From Streptomyces rapamycinicus NRRL 5491 (GTDB lineage Bacteria; Actinomycetota; Actinomycetes; Streptomycetales; Streptomycetaceae), in the NCBI RefSeq assembly GCF_024298965.1, contig NZ_CP085193.1:2046001-2110000 (forward strand): DNA of 64,000 nucleotides, in the 5' to 3' direction. Shown one piece after another: positions 26,500 through 35,159 of this stretch; within the stretch, counting starts at the first letter, position 1; each line of letters opens with the position of its first letter. The notes below the pieces were generated by a model. It saw only the letters and a program-made list of their open reading frames with translations, was not told the DNA's origin and searched no databases. The position numbers and the translations under genes were made by a program.

Positions 26500-27213
26500 T
26501 CAGGTGACGCTGATGCTGACCTCGGCGAGCGACGCATGGGACACGAGCTGGTCGATGATCTGTTCCTGGGCGGTCCGCGTCCTGGCGCCCATGGCCGCAC
26601 GGGCCGCGGCCGGATCACGGGCCCGGATGGCGTCGAGGATCTCCCGCCGCTGATGCGCGGCAGGTTCCGAGAAGGGCAGGGACTTCAGCGTGATCCGCAG
26701 GACTCGCTCCAGCTCGTCGAAGACCCGGATGACCGCCTGCGCCAGCATGTCATTGCCGCACCGGTTGGCGATGATCGCGTCGAACTCGAGATTGGCGCGG
26801 AGGAACGCGTCGAGACTGGCCGGGTCCCCCGTCTCGTACGTGACCGACAGGAGCTCCGCCATCCGGGCGAGATCGCGCTCGGGGCAGCCGAGCTCCGCCG
26901 CGAGACCCGCCGCCTCGACCTCCAGCAGCCGACGGAAGGCACAGAGATCACGGGTCCCCTTGAGGGTGACCGGCAGGATGCGGTAACCCGAGCGGGGCAG
27001 CGCCTGCACCAGACCGTCCCTCTGCAGCCGGGTCAGAGCCTCCCGGGCGGGCATCGTACTGGCACCGGCCCGGCGCGCGAGGGTCGACTTGGTGACATGA
27101 GCGCCAGGCTCCAGTTCGAGTTCGATGATCTGGCGCTTGATGGTGGCGTATGCGCGCTCGGTGGCGCTGAGGCTCGGATGGTCTTCACCCAGGATGGCCG
27201 GCAAATACTTCAC
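26500..27213 (-). CDS. GntR-family regulator, FCD subfamily, of the hyu region
   Basis: A 237-residue regulator: winged helix at about 20-85 (YATIKRQIIELELEPGAHVTK, RRAGASTMPAREALTRLQRDGLVQALPRSGYRI) and an FCD domain with metal-type residues in ANLEFDAIIANRCGN, EPAAHQRRE and later helices. It is monocistronic. Paired GATC palindromes lie 20-52 bp upstream of its own start, and the same pairs lie upstream of hyuA and of the ATP-binding protein. It is thus the natural candidate to autoregulate and to control all three units. The effector is probably the imported substrate or an early product. Confidence 0.87.
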   Translation of the reverse strand: MKYLPAILGEDHPSLSATERAYATIKRQIIELELEPGAHVTKSTLARRAGASTMPAREALTRLQRDGLVQALPRSGYRILPVTLKGTRDLCAFRRLLEVEAAGLAAELGCPERDLARMAELLSVTYETGDPASLDAFLRANLEFDAIIANRCGNDMLAQAVIRVFDELERVLRITLKSLPFSEPAAHQRREILDAIRARDPAAARAAMGARTRTAQEQIIDQLVSHASLAEVSISVT

Positions 27214-27231
27214 ATGCCCATCCTAGCGCAA

Positions 27232-27265
27232 TTGCGATCTCACACCTCCCCATCCGAGATCTCAG
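27232..27265. promoter_or_regulatory. Paired GATC palindromes upstream of the GntR gene
   Basis: TTGCGATCTCAC (27232-27243) and CCGAGATCTCAG (27254-27265), GATC cores 22 bp apart, just upstream of the regulator start at 27213, consistent with autoregulation. Confidence 0.7.
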
Positions 27266-27296
27266 TCCGCTGGCCAAAGACCCGCCGCCACGCGGA

Positions 27297-28214
27297 TCAG
27301 AGCGGCGACCCCATTGCCCATGGACCCAGGGTGAACCCGCCGCCTCCCGGCCGGACCTCCACGGCGCCCGCGGCACCGGCGAAATGCGCGGGAACGAGCA
27401 ACTCCCGCTGATCGGCCGCACGTTGGAGGATGCGCAGGCGGCTCGCCACCGCTTGTTCCGAGTCCAGGCAGGCGTTGCTGTTGCAGCAGGGCCGGAGGAT
27501 CTGCACGGGGCTGTGCAGCAGGTCTCCGACGAAGACGGCCCGGTCGCCGCCGGAGGCGAGCCGCAGCACGGACGAGCCGGGGGTGTGACCGGGCGCGGAC
27601 TCCAGGGTGAGGTGCTCGTCGATGCGGTGGGAACCGTCCCACCGCACGGCCTGTCCGGCCCGGTGGATGGGCGCGACGCTGTCCTCGTAGATCAGTCGGC
27701 CGTCCGCCTGCGAGTCGTTGCCGTATCCGCCGTCCGGGCCGAAGTGGAAGTCGTCGGCGGCCGGGATGAGGTACTGGGCGTTGGGGAACGCCGGTATCCA
27801 CTCCCCGTCCGCCTCGACGGTGTTCCCGCCGACATGGTCGATGTGCAGGTGGGTGTTGACGACGACGTCGACGTCCCGCGGGCCGACACCGGCCTTCGCC
27901 AGGCCGCCGAGAAGATCGCCCTGCCAGTGGTGGAACGGCGGCGAGCCCGGCCGTTCGCGCCCCTTGCCCACTCCGGTGTCGACGAGGACGGTCCGCCCGC
28001 CGCTGCGCAGCACCCAGGTCTGCAGCGCGATCACCACCCGGTCGGTATCCGGCTCCCAGTGGTCCGGCGCCAGCCAGCCCGCATTGTCCTTCCACACCTC
28101 GCCTGCGGTCTCCGCGACCAGGCCGGAGACGGGCACGAACGGGCCCTGCCATTCCACGACCCGGATGACCTCGACATCGCCCAGCACGAGGCGGTGCACA
28201 CTCTCGTTCGTCAT
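27297..28214 (-). CDS. Metallo-beta-lactamase-fold hydrolase
   Basis: A 305-residue MBL-fold enzyme with a full dinuclear metal set: THLHIDHVGG (HxHxDH), APGHTPGSS, VFVGDLLHSP and LLVPAHFAG. The form, with LVDTGVGKGRERPG, resembles lactonase/AHL-degrading or other organic-ester hydrolases of this superfamily; the substrate is not clear. The ATG at 28214 was preferred because the protein starts TNESVHRLVLGDVEVIRV, the first beta strand; a further 12 codons are open upstream. It diverges from an AraC regulator at 28315 across 100 bp, which probably controls it. Confidence 0.85.
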   Translation of the reverse strand: MTNESVHRLVLGDVEVIRVVEWQGPFVPVSGLVAETAGEVWKDNAGWLAPDHWEPDTDRVVIALQTWVLRSGGRTVLVDTGVGKGRERPGSPPFHHWQGDLLGGLAKAGVGPRDVDVVVNTHLHIDHVGGNTVEADGEWIPAFPNAQYLIPAADDFHFGPDGGYGNDSQADGRLIYEDSVAPIHRAGQAVRWDGSHRIDEHLTLESAPGHTPGSSVLRLASGGDRAVFVGDLLHSPVQILRPCCNSNACLDSEQAVASRLRILQRAADQRELLVPAHFAGAAGAVEVRPGGGGFTLGPWAMGSPL

Positions 28215-28314
28215 GCGCTCGACCCTAGGAAGGCCATAAGAGCCTCTCAATGCGCGTCCAGCTCACTAGGATACGCATCCGTCTCATCTCTCATACGGCG
28301 GATACCCTGCATGG

Positions 28315-29178
28315 ATGGATGTGGTGAGCGACGCGATCTCCGCCATGCGTCTGGGGCAGCCCTCGTCCCACCGGTTGCGGGTGGACGGCGGTGGGCGCAC
28401 ACGGCTCGACCCGTTCGGCGGCGCGGGCTTTCACGTGGTGCTCAAGGGCGGTTGCCGGCTGCTGCCCGACGGCGGTGACCCGGTGTCCCTCGGCGTGGGT
28501 GACGCGGTGCTGCTCCCCCATGGCACAGGCCATGTGCTCGCCGAGTCCCCGGCCGAGACGGAGCTCCTCTGCGGCCAGTACCTGCTGGACTGCAGCCGCA
28601 TCCACCCGCTTCTCGCGGAGATGCCCCGGGTCGTCCACCTTCCCAGCCGCGTGGGCGACCACCTCGAACTGCGCGCCGCGATCGACCTGCTCGCCGGTGA
28701 ACTGGACGAACGCAGGCCCGGTTCCTGCATCGCGCTGCCGAACCTGCTCGACCTGCTCCTCGTCTACATGATCCGCTCCTGGATGACCGAGGCCACCAGC
28801 GGAGCCTGGCCCCGCGTCCTGGGTGATCCGGTGACGGCCGCCGCGCTGCGGGCGCTGCACTCGGATCCGGCCGCCCCGTGGACCACCGAGCGCCTGGCCG
28901 CGGAGGTGGACGTCTCCCGGCCCACTCTGGCGCGCCGGTTCAGCACCCTGGTAGGGCGCCCTCCGATGGCGTACCTCACGTGGTGGCGCATCATTCTCAC
29001 CGCCACCCTACTCCGGGACACTTCGGACACTCTGGCCTCCATCGCCGGCCGAGTCGGCTACGGCAGCCCGTACGCACTCTCACACGCCTTCCAGCGGGAG
29101 TTCGGTACCACCCCGGGCCGGTACCGCAAGGCCACGGCCCGGGGTGGCGAGGGGCAGGGGGTCAGCGGCCGCAGTTGA
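28315..29178 (+). CDS. AraC-family regulator with cupin N-domain
   Basis: A 287-residue regulator. The N-domain (about 1-170) is a cupin of the Cupin_6 kind (FHVVLKGGCRLL, LGVGDAVLLPHGTGHVL). The C-terminal double helix-turn-helix is TTERLAAEVDVSRPTLARRFSTLVGRPPMAYLTWWRI and ASIAGRVGYGSPYALSHAFQREFGTTPGRYRK. It diverges from the MBL hydrolase, its likely target. Its 3' end overlaps the 3' end of the convergent SGNH esterase gene by 17 bp. Confidence 0.88.
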   Translation: MDVVSDAISAMRLGQPSSHRLRVDGGGRTRLDPFGGAGFHVVLKGGCRLLPDGGDPVSLGVGDAVLLPHGTGHVLAESPAETELLCGQYLLDCSRIHPLLAEMPRVVHLPSRVGDHLELRAAIDLLAGELDERRPGSCIALPNLLDLLLVYMIRSWMTEATSGAWPRVLGDPVTAAALRALHSDPAAPWTTERLAAEVDVSRPTLARRFSTLVGRPPMAYLTWWRIILTATLLRDTSDTLASIAGRVGYGSPYALSHAFQREFGTTPGRYRKATARGGEGQGVSGRS

Positions 29179-30397
29179 GGGCGCGGAGGGAGATGGCGTC
29201 GCTCATCACGCGCATACCGGTGTCATTGGGGTGGAGGTGGTCGCCGCCGTCGTAGGCGGGGAGCATTCGGGTGGGCGCCGCGGGGTCCCTGACGGCCTCG
29301 TCGAAATCGACGACCGCGTCGAACTCGCCGCTGGTGCGGATGAAGGCGTTGACCTGTTGGCGGACCGTCTCGTCGGCGGGCTCGTACTCCCGCCAGCCCT
29401 CGTACGGCATGACGGTCGCCCCCACCACGCACACGCCACGCGCATGGGACCTGGCGATGATCTGCCGGTAGCCGGCGATGAGGTCGTCGGCCGTGGGGCC
29501 GGGCGTTGCCTTGATGTCGTTGATGCCCTCCAGCAGGATCGTCGTGCGCACTCCGGCCTGGGAGAGCACATCCCGGTCGAGTCGCTTCAGCGCGCTCTCG
29601 GCCGAGCCGTCGGCGAGGATCTTGTTGCCGGAGATTCCCTCGTTGGCGACGCCCTTGAGCCGGGAGCGGGGGTCGGCGAGCAGCCGGCCGGCGAGGAGGT
29701 CCGGCCAGCGGCGGTTGGTGTCCTGAGTGGAGGCGGAGCCGTCGGTGATCGAGTCGCCGAAGGCGACGACGGCGCCGGTGCGGGGCCGGGGCCGCACGAC
29801 GGCCGCGTCCAGGTAGTACCAGGAGGTGATCTGCTGGGTGTAGGCGGTGGGACCCTCCTCCGCGGCGTGGTCGCCGGCCGGTGCGACGTATTGGGTCGCA
29901 CGGGCCCCCTTGTGGCCGGTCGCGAGCGTGCCCGCACTGCGCACGTAGAGGCTGATGGCGAGGTCCGACTGGGGCCGGACGCGGCCCGGCAGCGGATCGC
30001 TGTACACGACGCCGCCCGCCGGTACGGTCACCGACGACGCGCCGCGGAAGGTCAGCCGTCCGTTGCTGCCGGGCACGACCGCCGCCCCGGACTCGCGTAC
30101 CCCGGCGTAGGCGTGGCCGAAGGTCACCGGCTGGTCGCCGTAGGCGTTGGAGAGCCGGATGCGCAGGTCCCGGCCGCCGACGCTGGTGTGGACGACGAAT
30201 CGGTAGGTCAGGTCCTGGGTGGCGGTTCCCGCCGGGTAGGCGCTGGAGGCCCAGGTGACGACGGAGGAGCGGGGGGCGGGGGGCGTCGCGGGCTGGGCGG
30301 CGTAGGACTCGGTTCCGGTGGCCACCAAGGCCCCGAGGGCGGCGGCGGTCGCGGCCAGGAGGCCGAAGGCGCGTGCGGATAAGCCCGGTCTCTGCAT
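29162..30397 (-). CDS. Secreted SGNH/GDSL-family hydrolase
   Basis: A 411-residue secreted esterase. A signal peptide spans about residues 1-34, with a hydrophobic core (AFGLLAATAAALGALVA) and an Ala cleavage region. A beta-rich N-terminal domain follows (to about 190), then the SGNH domain: block I AFGDSITDG (Ser), block II NEGISGNKIL (Gly), block III ILLEGINDI (Asn), block V DHLHPND (Asp and His). All four catalytic residues are present. Such enzymes act on extracellular esters of lipids or polysaccharides. It is probably monocistronic; the 3' end overlaps the convergent AraC gene. Confidence 0.9.
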   Translation of the reverse strand: MQRPGLSARAFGLLAATAAALGALVATGTESYAAQPATPPAPRSSVVTWASSAYPAGTATQDLTYRFVVHTSVGGRDLRIRLSNAYGDQPVTFGHAYAGVRESGAAVVPGSNGRLTFRGASSVTVPAGGVVYSDPLPGRVRPQSDLAISLYVRSAGTLATGHKGARATQYVAPAGDHAAEEGPTAYTQQITSWYYLDAAVVRPRPRTGAVVAFGDSITDGSASTQDTNRRWPDLLAGRLLADPRSRLKGVANEGISGNKILADGSAESALKRLDRDVLSQAGVRTTILLEGINDIKATPGPTADDLIAGYRQIIARSHARGVCVVGATVMPYEGWREYEPADETVRQQVNAFIRTSGEFDAVVDFDEAVRDPAAPTRMLPAYDGGDHLHPNDTGMRVMSDAISLRALNCGR

Positions 30398-30435
30398 GAT
30401 GCGGCCTTTCCTTCTCGACGGTTCAGTGATCGGAT

Positions 30436-30452
30436 GAATTGATACGCAATTC
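30436..30452. repeat. Inverted repeat upstream of the SGNH gene
   Basis: GAATTG and CAATTC separated by ATACG, 39-55 bp upstream of the SGNH start. It could be an operator. It resembles the GAATTG..CAATTC arms at 45824 but with a different spacer. Confidence 0.35.
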
Positions 30453-30550
30453 CGACCCGGCTGTCGAGAGAGAACGCCAAACTGCCCGGGATTAGCCGCT
30501 CGTCACCTCATGGTCATCGGATCTATTCAATGGACGTATGTACGGCGTCG

Positions 30551-31588
30551 TCATCGCACGCGCGTGTACCGGTACACACCGCCGTCGTGGGCCGCCGTCA
30601 CCTGCCCCCGCAGCACGAGGACATCCAGGTGCGCGGCCGTCTCATGGACCGCGAGCATCTGGTTGAAGTCGGTCAGCTCCCCGAACGGCACTGCCCGGCG
30701 CGTCCATGCGAGCTTCCGCGCCACCGCGTGGGCGTCGAGCGTGTCCTCGCCCAGCGCGGCCAGACTCCTGGCCAGCCGGTCGTCGTGGTGGGCGAGCAGT
30801 TCGGCGACCCGGGTGTGGGCGGAGTCGGCGACCGGTCCGTGGGCGGGCAGCAGGCTGGCGTCGGCGTAGCGGGTCATCAGCCGCAGCGAGTCCAGGTAGT
30901 CGGCGAGCGGGTGGCCGCCCGGCTCGGCGAGTTCGAAGCCGATGGACGGGGTGATGTGCGGCAGGACATGGTCCCCGGAGAACAGCAGTCCCCGCTGTTC
31001 GTCCAGGAAGACCACATGCCCCTTGGTGTGCCCGGGAGTGGGCACGACCCGCAGTTCGCGGTCGCCGAAGCGCAGGGCTCCGGCCCGCAGCCAGCGATCG
31101 GGGGCCTCCCATACGCTCGGGTCGTAGCCGCCGTGGTCCATCGCCTCGATGCGGTCGGCGAGTTCCCCGGCGCCCGCCGCGCGCAGGGTCCGCAGCGAGC
31201 CGACGGGCTGGTCGCTGCGCAGCCGGTCGAGCATCTCCAGGCCCGGGCGCTCGCCCGCGCCGAGGTAGACCCGCGAGCCGAGCAGCCGGCGCAGCTCCAC
31301 CGCCTGGGTGTAGTGGTCGCGGTGGATGTGGGTGACCAGGATGTGGCTGATGTCGGTGAGGTCGCGGTCGATGGCGGCCAGGGCCTCCTCGAGCGCCTTG
31401 CGCGCCTCGGGGATCGCCCAGCCTCCGTCGATCATGACGATGCCACTGTCGGCCAGATCCTCCAGGAGGTAGACGTTCACGGCGTGCAGGCCGTCGTTGG
31501 GGAGCGGCAGCGGCACACGGTGCACTCCGGGCCGTACGGTCTGGATTCCGGCCTCCGCCCAGGGAGCCTGGTCGAACCGTGCCGTCAT
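30551..31588 (-). CDS. MBL-fold hydrolase in the acyl-CoA ligase operon
   Basis: A 345-residue MBL-fold protein with intact metal motifs: THIHRDHYTQ, PTPGHTKGH, LFSGDHVLP and LLPAHGP. A C-terminal winged-helix-like tail (VARKLAWTRRAVPF onward) matches the LACTB2-type group, which includes thioesterase- and ribonuclease-like members. Its start overlaps the stop of the acyl-CoA ligase by 4 bases (ATGA) and it ends that operon. A role as CoA thioesterase or lactone hydrolase in the same pathway is possible but only inferred from position. Confidence 0.82.
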   Translation of the reverse strand: MTARFDQAPWAEAGIQTVRPGVHRVPLPLPNDGLHAVNVYLLEDLADSGIVMIDGGWAIPEARKALEEALAAIDRDLTDISHILVTHIHRDHYTQAVELRRLLGSRVYLGAGERPGLEMLDRLRSDQPVGSLRTLRAAGAGELADRIEAMDHGGYDPSVWEAPDRWLRAGALRFGDRELRVVPTPGHTKGHVVFLDEQRGLLFSGDHVLPHITPSIGFELAEPGGHPLADYLDSLRLMTRYADASLLPAHGPVADSAHTRVAELLAHHDDRLARSLAALGEDTLDAHAVARKLAWTRRAVPFGELTDFNQMLAVHETAAHLDVLVLRGQVTAAHDGGVYRYTRVR

Positions 31589-33117
31589 GATCCTCCTTCA
31601 CGGGTGTGCAGCCGGACGGCCAGGTCCCGGGCCCCGCCCCGGTCGAGCTTGCCGACCTTCGTCTGGGGCAGCTCCTCGACGTCGTAGACGTACTCGGGCC
31701 ACTTGGTCTTGGACAGCCCGACGCTCTCCAAGTGGCCGGTCATCTCGCCCAGTTCGATGTCGCCGCCGTCCTCGGCGACGACGAGCAGCGCCACGCGTTC
31801 GCCGAGGACATCGTCGGGGACCGGCGCGACACAAGCTCTGGCCACGCGTGGATGGCTGGCGACCGCGCGCTCTATCTCGGTGATGTCGATGTTGCGGCCG
31901 CCGCGGATGATGATGTCCTTCTCACGGCCCATGATGGTGAGGGTGCCGTCCTCGTGGACCATCAGCAGGTCGCCGGTGGGCAGGTAGCCGTCCTCCGTCA
32001 GCGCCGGTGGATCGGTTCTGCCCTCGCGGGCGTATCCGAGGAAGAGCGAAGGGCCGCGGACCTGCGCCCGGCCGGTCACGCCCGGACCGGCCACCTCGCC
32101 ATCGGGGGTGAGCGCTCGCACGTCCGTGCCCGGGAAGGGGCGGCCGTCCCTGCCGAGCCGGATCTCCTCGGGGTCGTCGGGGCTCGGCGAGGTGTGGCCC
32201 AGACACTCGGACATGCCGAAGACGCGGAGGATCTTCGTGCCCAGCGACCGCTCGGCCCGGGCCAGTGCGCCGCGGTCCATGGGGCCGCCGCCCACGGTGA
32301 TCGACCGGACGCCCCGGAGGATGCCGGAACCGGCCGCTTCCGCGCCCATCTGCAACGCCATGGTCGGTACGCACATGGTCCAGCGGACACCGGCGTCGGC
32401 CATCCGCCGCAGCGCGACCGCCCGGTTCCACTTGCCCGTGAGGACGAGCGGCCCGCGCAGCAGAAGGGAGAGATACGCCCCGAAGCAGTACGCCGCGGTG
32501 GACGACAGCGGCACGATCGCGGCGACGGCGTCACCCGGCGCCAGGCCGTTGGCGGCGATGGTACTCGTGGCGGCGTACCGCAGGGCCCGCTCGGACTGTA
32601 CGACGCCCTTGGGCCGCCCGGTGGAACCGGAGGTCAGGCCGATGAGGACGCCGTCCGACCACCGCGACACCTCGCGCCGGTGGGGTGCCGACCGGCAGGT
32701 CCAGCCGTCGAGGACGGTCCGCGCCGGGCCGGGGAGCCGGGTGCGTACCTCCCACTCGTCCATCGCCGAGGGCTCGGCGACGACGGCGTCGGGGCGGATG
32801 TCCTCCCACGCGGCGGCGAACTCGACGGGGGTGGTGTGCCGATTGACCACCGCGAGGACCCCGCCCCGCAGGCCCACGGCGAGGGTGGCGGCGATGGTAC
32901 GCCATGAGTTGTCGGCCTGGACCAGGACGGTGCCCACCGACCCGCCGCCCGCCGGTCCGTCCGGCGGCGCGTCGGGCGCGTCGGCGGACAGCGCCTCTGC
33001 CAGCCGTACGGCCTCCTCGAGCAGTTCCCTGGCCGTATGGCTGCCGGTGTCGTCGATCACGGCGATGAAGTCGGCTTCGTCCGCCTGCTGCTGGAACTCC
33101 CGCACTACCTGTCGCAT
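31585..33117 (-). CDS. AMP-dependent acyl-CoA ligase
   Basis: A 510-residue class I adenylate-forming enzyme. The phosphate loop is LIGLTSGSTGRPKG; further core motifs are FGMSECLGHT, GYLPTGDLLMV, the hinge and A8 region GREKDIIIRGGRNIDITEIE, and the terminal Lys in LPQTKVGKLDR. It should activate an organic acid to the acyl-adenylate and then the CoA thioester, supplying the beta-oxidation genes downstream and upstream. GAGGGG precedes the ATG at 33117. It is shorter than most medium-chain ligases, with a reduced N-terminus. The substrate is unknown. Confidence 0.9.
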   Translation of the reverse strand: MRQVVREFQQQADEADFIAVIDDTGSHTARELLEEAVRLAEALSADAPDAPPDGPAGGGSVGTVLVQADNSWRTIAATLAVGLRGGVLAVVNRHTTPVEFAAAWEDIRPDAVVAEPSAMDEWEVRTRLPGPARTVLDGWTCRSAPHRREVSRWSDGVLIGLTSGSTGRPKGVVQSERALRYAATSTIAANGLAPGDAVAAIVPLSSTAAYCFGAYLSLLLRGPLVLTGKWNRAVALRRMADAGVRWTMCVPTMALQMGAEAAGSGILRGVRSITVGGGPMDRGALARAERSLGTKILRVFGMSECLGHTSPSPDDPEEIRLGRDGRPFPGTDVRALTPDGEVAGPGVTGRAQVRGPSLFLGYAREGRTDPPALTEDGYLPTGDLLMVHEDGTLTIMGREKDIIIRGGRNIDITEIERAVASHPRVARACVAPVPDDVLGERVALLVVAEDGGDIELGEMTGHLESVGLSKTKWPEYVYDVEELPQTKVGKLDRGGARDLAVRLHTREGGS

Positions 33118-33170
33118 CTGGCCCCTCGTCGCCCTGTGCCTACGCCGTCCACCCGGATGACCGGGAATCC

Positions 33171-33491
33171 TCAGGCGGTGAACATCTCCGCCTCGTGCCC
33201 CATGACCGCGATCCGGCGGCCCTTCATGTCGCCGACCTGGGCGACGGCATCGGCCCACTCGGCGCTCGCGAGGGCCTTGCTCAGGTCCTCGGGCGAGTCG
33301 AAGCCGAGCACGGACATCCCGTCCCAGCCTTCGGAGCGCGGCTCCAGGGCGGCGTCGATCTCGGTGTGCCGCCACGAGCGCAGCCCGGGCAGCCGGCGGG
33401 TCAGCTCCGCGTGGTCGCCGCGCCACCAGGTGATGAACCGCTCGTGGGTCCACTCCGGTGGCCGGGCCGCCAGCAGGACGAGGTTGTACAT
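33171..33491 (-). CDS. EthD-type ferredoxin-like protein
   Basis: A 106-residue alpha+beta barrel protein of the EthD/dimeric ferredoxin-like class: MYNLVLLAARPPEWTHERF, WWRGDHAELTRRLPGLRSW, and a C-terminal strand before GHEAEMFTA. Such proteins form dimers with small active sites and appear in catabolic operons of ethers, steroids and aromatics. GGAG lies 9 bases before the ATG at 33491; an ATG 15 bases earlier has no site. It lies in the five-gene operon starting at 34278. Confidence 0.72.
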   Translation of the reverse strand: MYNLVLLAARPPEWTHERFITWWRGDHAELTRRLPGLRSWRHTEIDAALEPRSEGWDGMSVLGFDSPEDLSKALASAEWADAVAQVGDMKGRRIAVMGHEAEMFTA

Positions 33492-33517
33492 GACGGTGTT
33501 CTCCATGGGGTCGGGGG

Positions 33518-33895
33518 TCAGGTGAAGCGGATCTCGGACGAGCGCCCGATCAGCAGGCGCCGCAACCGGCCGTCGCCGTTCACCTGTCCGGCGGCGACGA
33601 AGCTGGCCTCGGGGACGCCCGCGCGTCGCACCTCGCCCAGGAAGAGCTCGTCCTGGCCGAGGGTGGTCGCCGACAGCAGATGGTGGGTGCGGGTGCCCTT
33701 CTCGCGCTGTTCGAGGTAGCCCACCAGGGCGGCACGGTCCCCGGCGAAGTCGGTGGCGTTGCCGTCGCCGGTGGAGAACAGGATGGAGAGCGAGAAGTCG
33801 TCGCTGATCAGGTCGAGGATACGGGACGGCTCGTCGCCGTCGAGGATCTCGAACCACGCGGTGAGGAAGGGGGCCGTGGCCGGGTTGTCCGTCAT
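33518..33895 (-). CDS. SnoaL/NTF2-like protein 2
   Basis: A 125-residue cone-fold protein of the SnoaL/NTF2 superfamily (FLTAWFEILDGDEPSRILDLISDDFSLSI at the start, TRTHHLLSATT and a final beta strand). These act as isomerases, cyclases, dehydratases or binding proteins; steroid delta-isomerase is the classic case. It overlaps its paralogue upstream by 4 bases, so the two may form a heteromer, as known for paired cone-fold hydratases in steroid side-chain degradation. The catalytic residues cannot be assigned. Confidence 0.7.
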   Translation of the reverse strand: MTDNPATAPFLTAWFEILDGDEPSRILDLISDDFSLSILFSTGDGNATDFAGDRAALVGYLEQREKGTRTHHLLSATTLGQDELFLGEVRRAGVPEASFVAAGQVNGDGRLRRLLIGRSSEIRFT

Positions 33896-34278
33896 GCCCG
33901 GCCCCCGTCGCCCTGTCCGGTGTCCTGCCGGACCCAGTCGACCAGCTCGAACGAGGTGGTGAAGAAGGACTGGTAGCGCGACAGGAGCCCGCCGGGCGAG
34001 ATCACCGCGGCGGAGAGGAAGGAGCCGGTGTACCGCCCGCCCTCCGTCACCACCCCGTACACGGTCTCGACGTCGCCGTCCCGGCTGTGGCGCAGGATCT
34101 CATGCGACCGGTCCTTGGGATTCCGGCCGGCGATGTAAGCGGCGAAGTCCTCCCTGGATTCGCCGGTGGCCTCACTGCCCGGCAGGGCGATGAGGAAGCG
34201 GAAGTCGGGTTCGAGCAGGTCCAGCGTCCGTTCCGGATGGTCGCTGTCCATACTGGCCATATACGTGCGCAACGTCAT
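33892..34278 (-). CDS. SnoaL/NTF2-like protein 1
   Basis: A 128-residue cone-fold protein (MTLRTYMASMDSDHPERTLDLLEPDFRFLIALPGS, then RDRSHEILRHSRDGDVETVYG-like sequence). It is paralogous in layout to the next gene and overlaps it by ATGA. AAAGGG lies 7 bases before the ATG at 34278. It is first in the operon NTF2-NTF2-EthD-ligase-MBL. A TGAACTGAACTCA element on the minus strand lies 74 bp upstream, tying this operon to the common regulon. Confidence 0.7.
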   Translation of the reverse strand: MTLRTYMASMDSDHPERTLDLLEPDFRFLIALPGSEATGESREDFAAYIAGRNPKDRSHEILRHSRDGDVETVYGVVTEGGRYTGSFLSAAVISPGGLLSRYQSFFTTSFELVDWVRQDTGQGDGGRA

Positions 34279-34351
34279 GACTGCGCCCTTTCGATTGGTG
34301 GCCGAGCGCTCCCGGGGACCCGGGGCCGCCACGACGACCCTCAGATCAACC

Positions 34352-34369
34352 TGAGTTCAGTTCAATTCA
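34352..34369 (-). promoter_or_regulatory. Regulon element a (two overlapping 13-mers)
   Basis: On the minus strand, TGAACTGAACTCA (34352-34364) overlaps TGAATTGAACTGA (34357-34369). It lies upstream of the operon that starts at 34278 and matches the consensus TGAACTSRRTTCR. Confidence 0.65.
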
Positions 34370-34427
34370 AGTTGGATGCTAATCCCGGGGAAACACAGCT
34401 GACAAGAGCCTGTACGAAACACGAAAC

Positions 34428-34455
34428 GGCCCCCGGCGGATGTCCGCCGGGGGCC
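34428..34455 (-). terminator. Terminator hairpin after the TetR gene
   Basis: GGCCCCCGGCGGA and its exact reverse complement TCCGCCGGGGGCC with two bases between: a perfect 13-bp stem, 27 bp after the TetR stop. It separates TetR from the downstream operon promoter. Confidence 0.75.
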
Positions 34456-34481
34456 GGAAGCGGCAAGGGCCGCTCAGGGGG

Positions 34482-35105
34482 TCACGTGGCGACCATGCGC
34501 ACGCAGGCACCCTCGATCAGTTCACTGACCTCTGACAGCGGCGTCGGCCCCGAGGGCCGGTACCACCGCCAGACGCTGACGATCAGGCCGAGCACGCCCG
34601 AGCCCAGCAGTTGCGCGTCCCGGAGCGGGAAAGCGCCCATGGACATGCCCCGGACCAGCAGATTCGTCCAGTTCCGCTCGACGAGCTGGACCAGCTTGCG
34701 GGCCTCGACGCGCTCGGCCTCCTCCCGCTTGGACTTGCGCGTGCCGGAGAGCAGATCCATGTGGTTGTGCAGGATCCGCATCTGCAGGACCTCTTGGTCC
34801 GAGACGTCGTAGGCCGCGCGGACGGCCGCCCGGAGCGCCTCCGTCGGCTCCTCGACGCCCTCCGTCGCCTCCATGAACTTGTCGTGGGAGCGCTGGAGCT
34901 CCAGCCGCATGATGGTCAGCAGGCAGTGCGTCTTGGACTCGAAGTAGTGGTACAGCGCCGTCTGCCCGATGCCGACCCGCTCCGCCACGGTGGACCACTT
35001 GGTGGCCTCGAACCCTGTCTCGCCGAAGCAGTCGACGGCGGCCGCCAGGATGGCGGCGCGCTTGGACCTCGGTCCCGCTTCCGGTTCAACGATTCTCGTC
35101 GCCAT
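34482..35105 (-). CDS. TetR-family regulator, probable master of the acyl-CoA regulon
   Basis: A 207-residue regulator. The DNA-binding helices are at about residues 15-60: KRAAILAAAVDCFGETGFEATKWSTVAERVGIGQTALYHYFESK. The ligand domain resembles those of regulators that respond to CoA thioesters (KstR/FadR type), but I cannot assign the ligand. It lies between the two main leftward operons, with its own 13-bp element at 35160-35172 and a strong terminator after it. It is the only regulator gene in 30551-54473, so it is the natural candidate to bind all eight elements. Confidence 0.87.
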   Translation of the reverse strand: MATRIVEPEAGPRSKRAAILAAAVDCFGETGFEATKWSTVAERVGIGQTALYHYFESKTHCLLTIMRLELQRSHDKFMEATEGVEEPTEALRAAVRAAYDVSDQEVLQMRILHNHMDLLSGTRKSKREEAERVEARKLVQLVERNWTNLLVRGMSMGAFPLRDAQLLGSGVLGLIVSVWRWYRPSGPTPLSEVSELIEGACVRMVAT

Positions 35106-35159
35106 GCCTCGTCTCCTGGCTGCAGCCCACCGTGTCCGTACCCGAGAGTAGCCCCAAGC

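Noticed and set aside
30436..30452. GAATTG..CAATTC as a ninth copy of the acyl-CoA regulon element
   Set aside because: The spacer is one base longer and the TGAACT core is absent; listed only as an inverted repeat.
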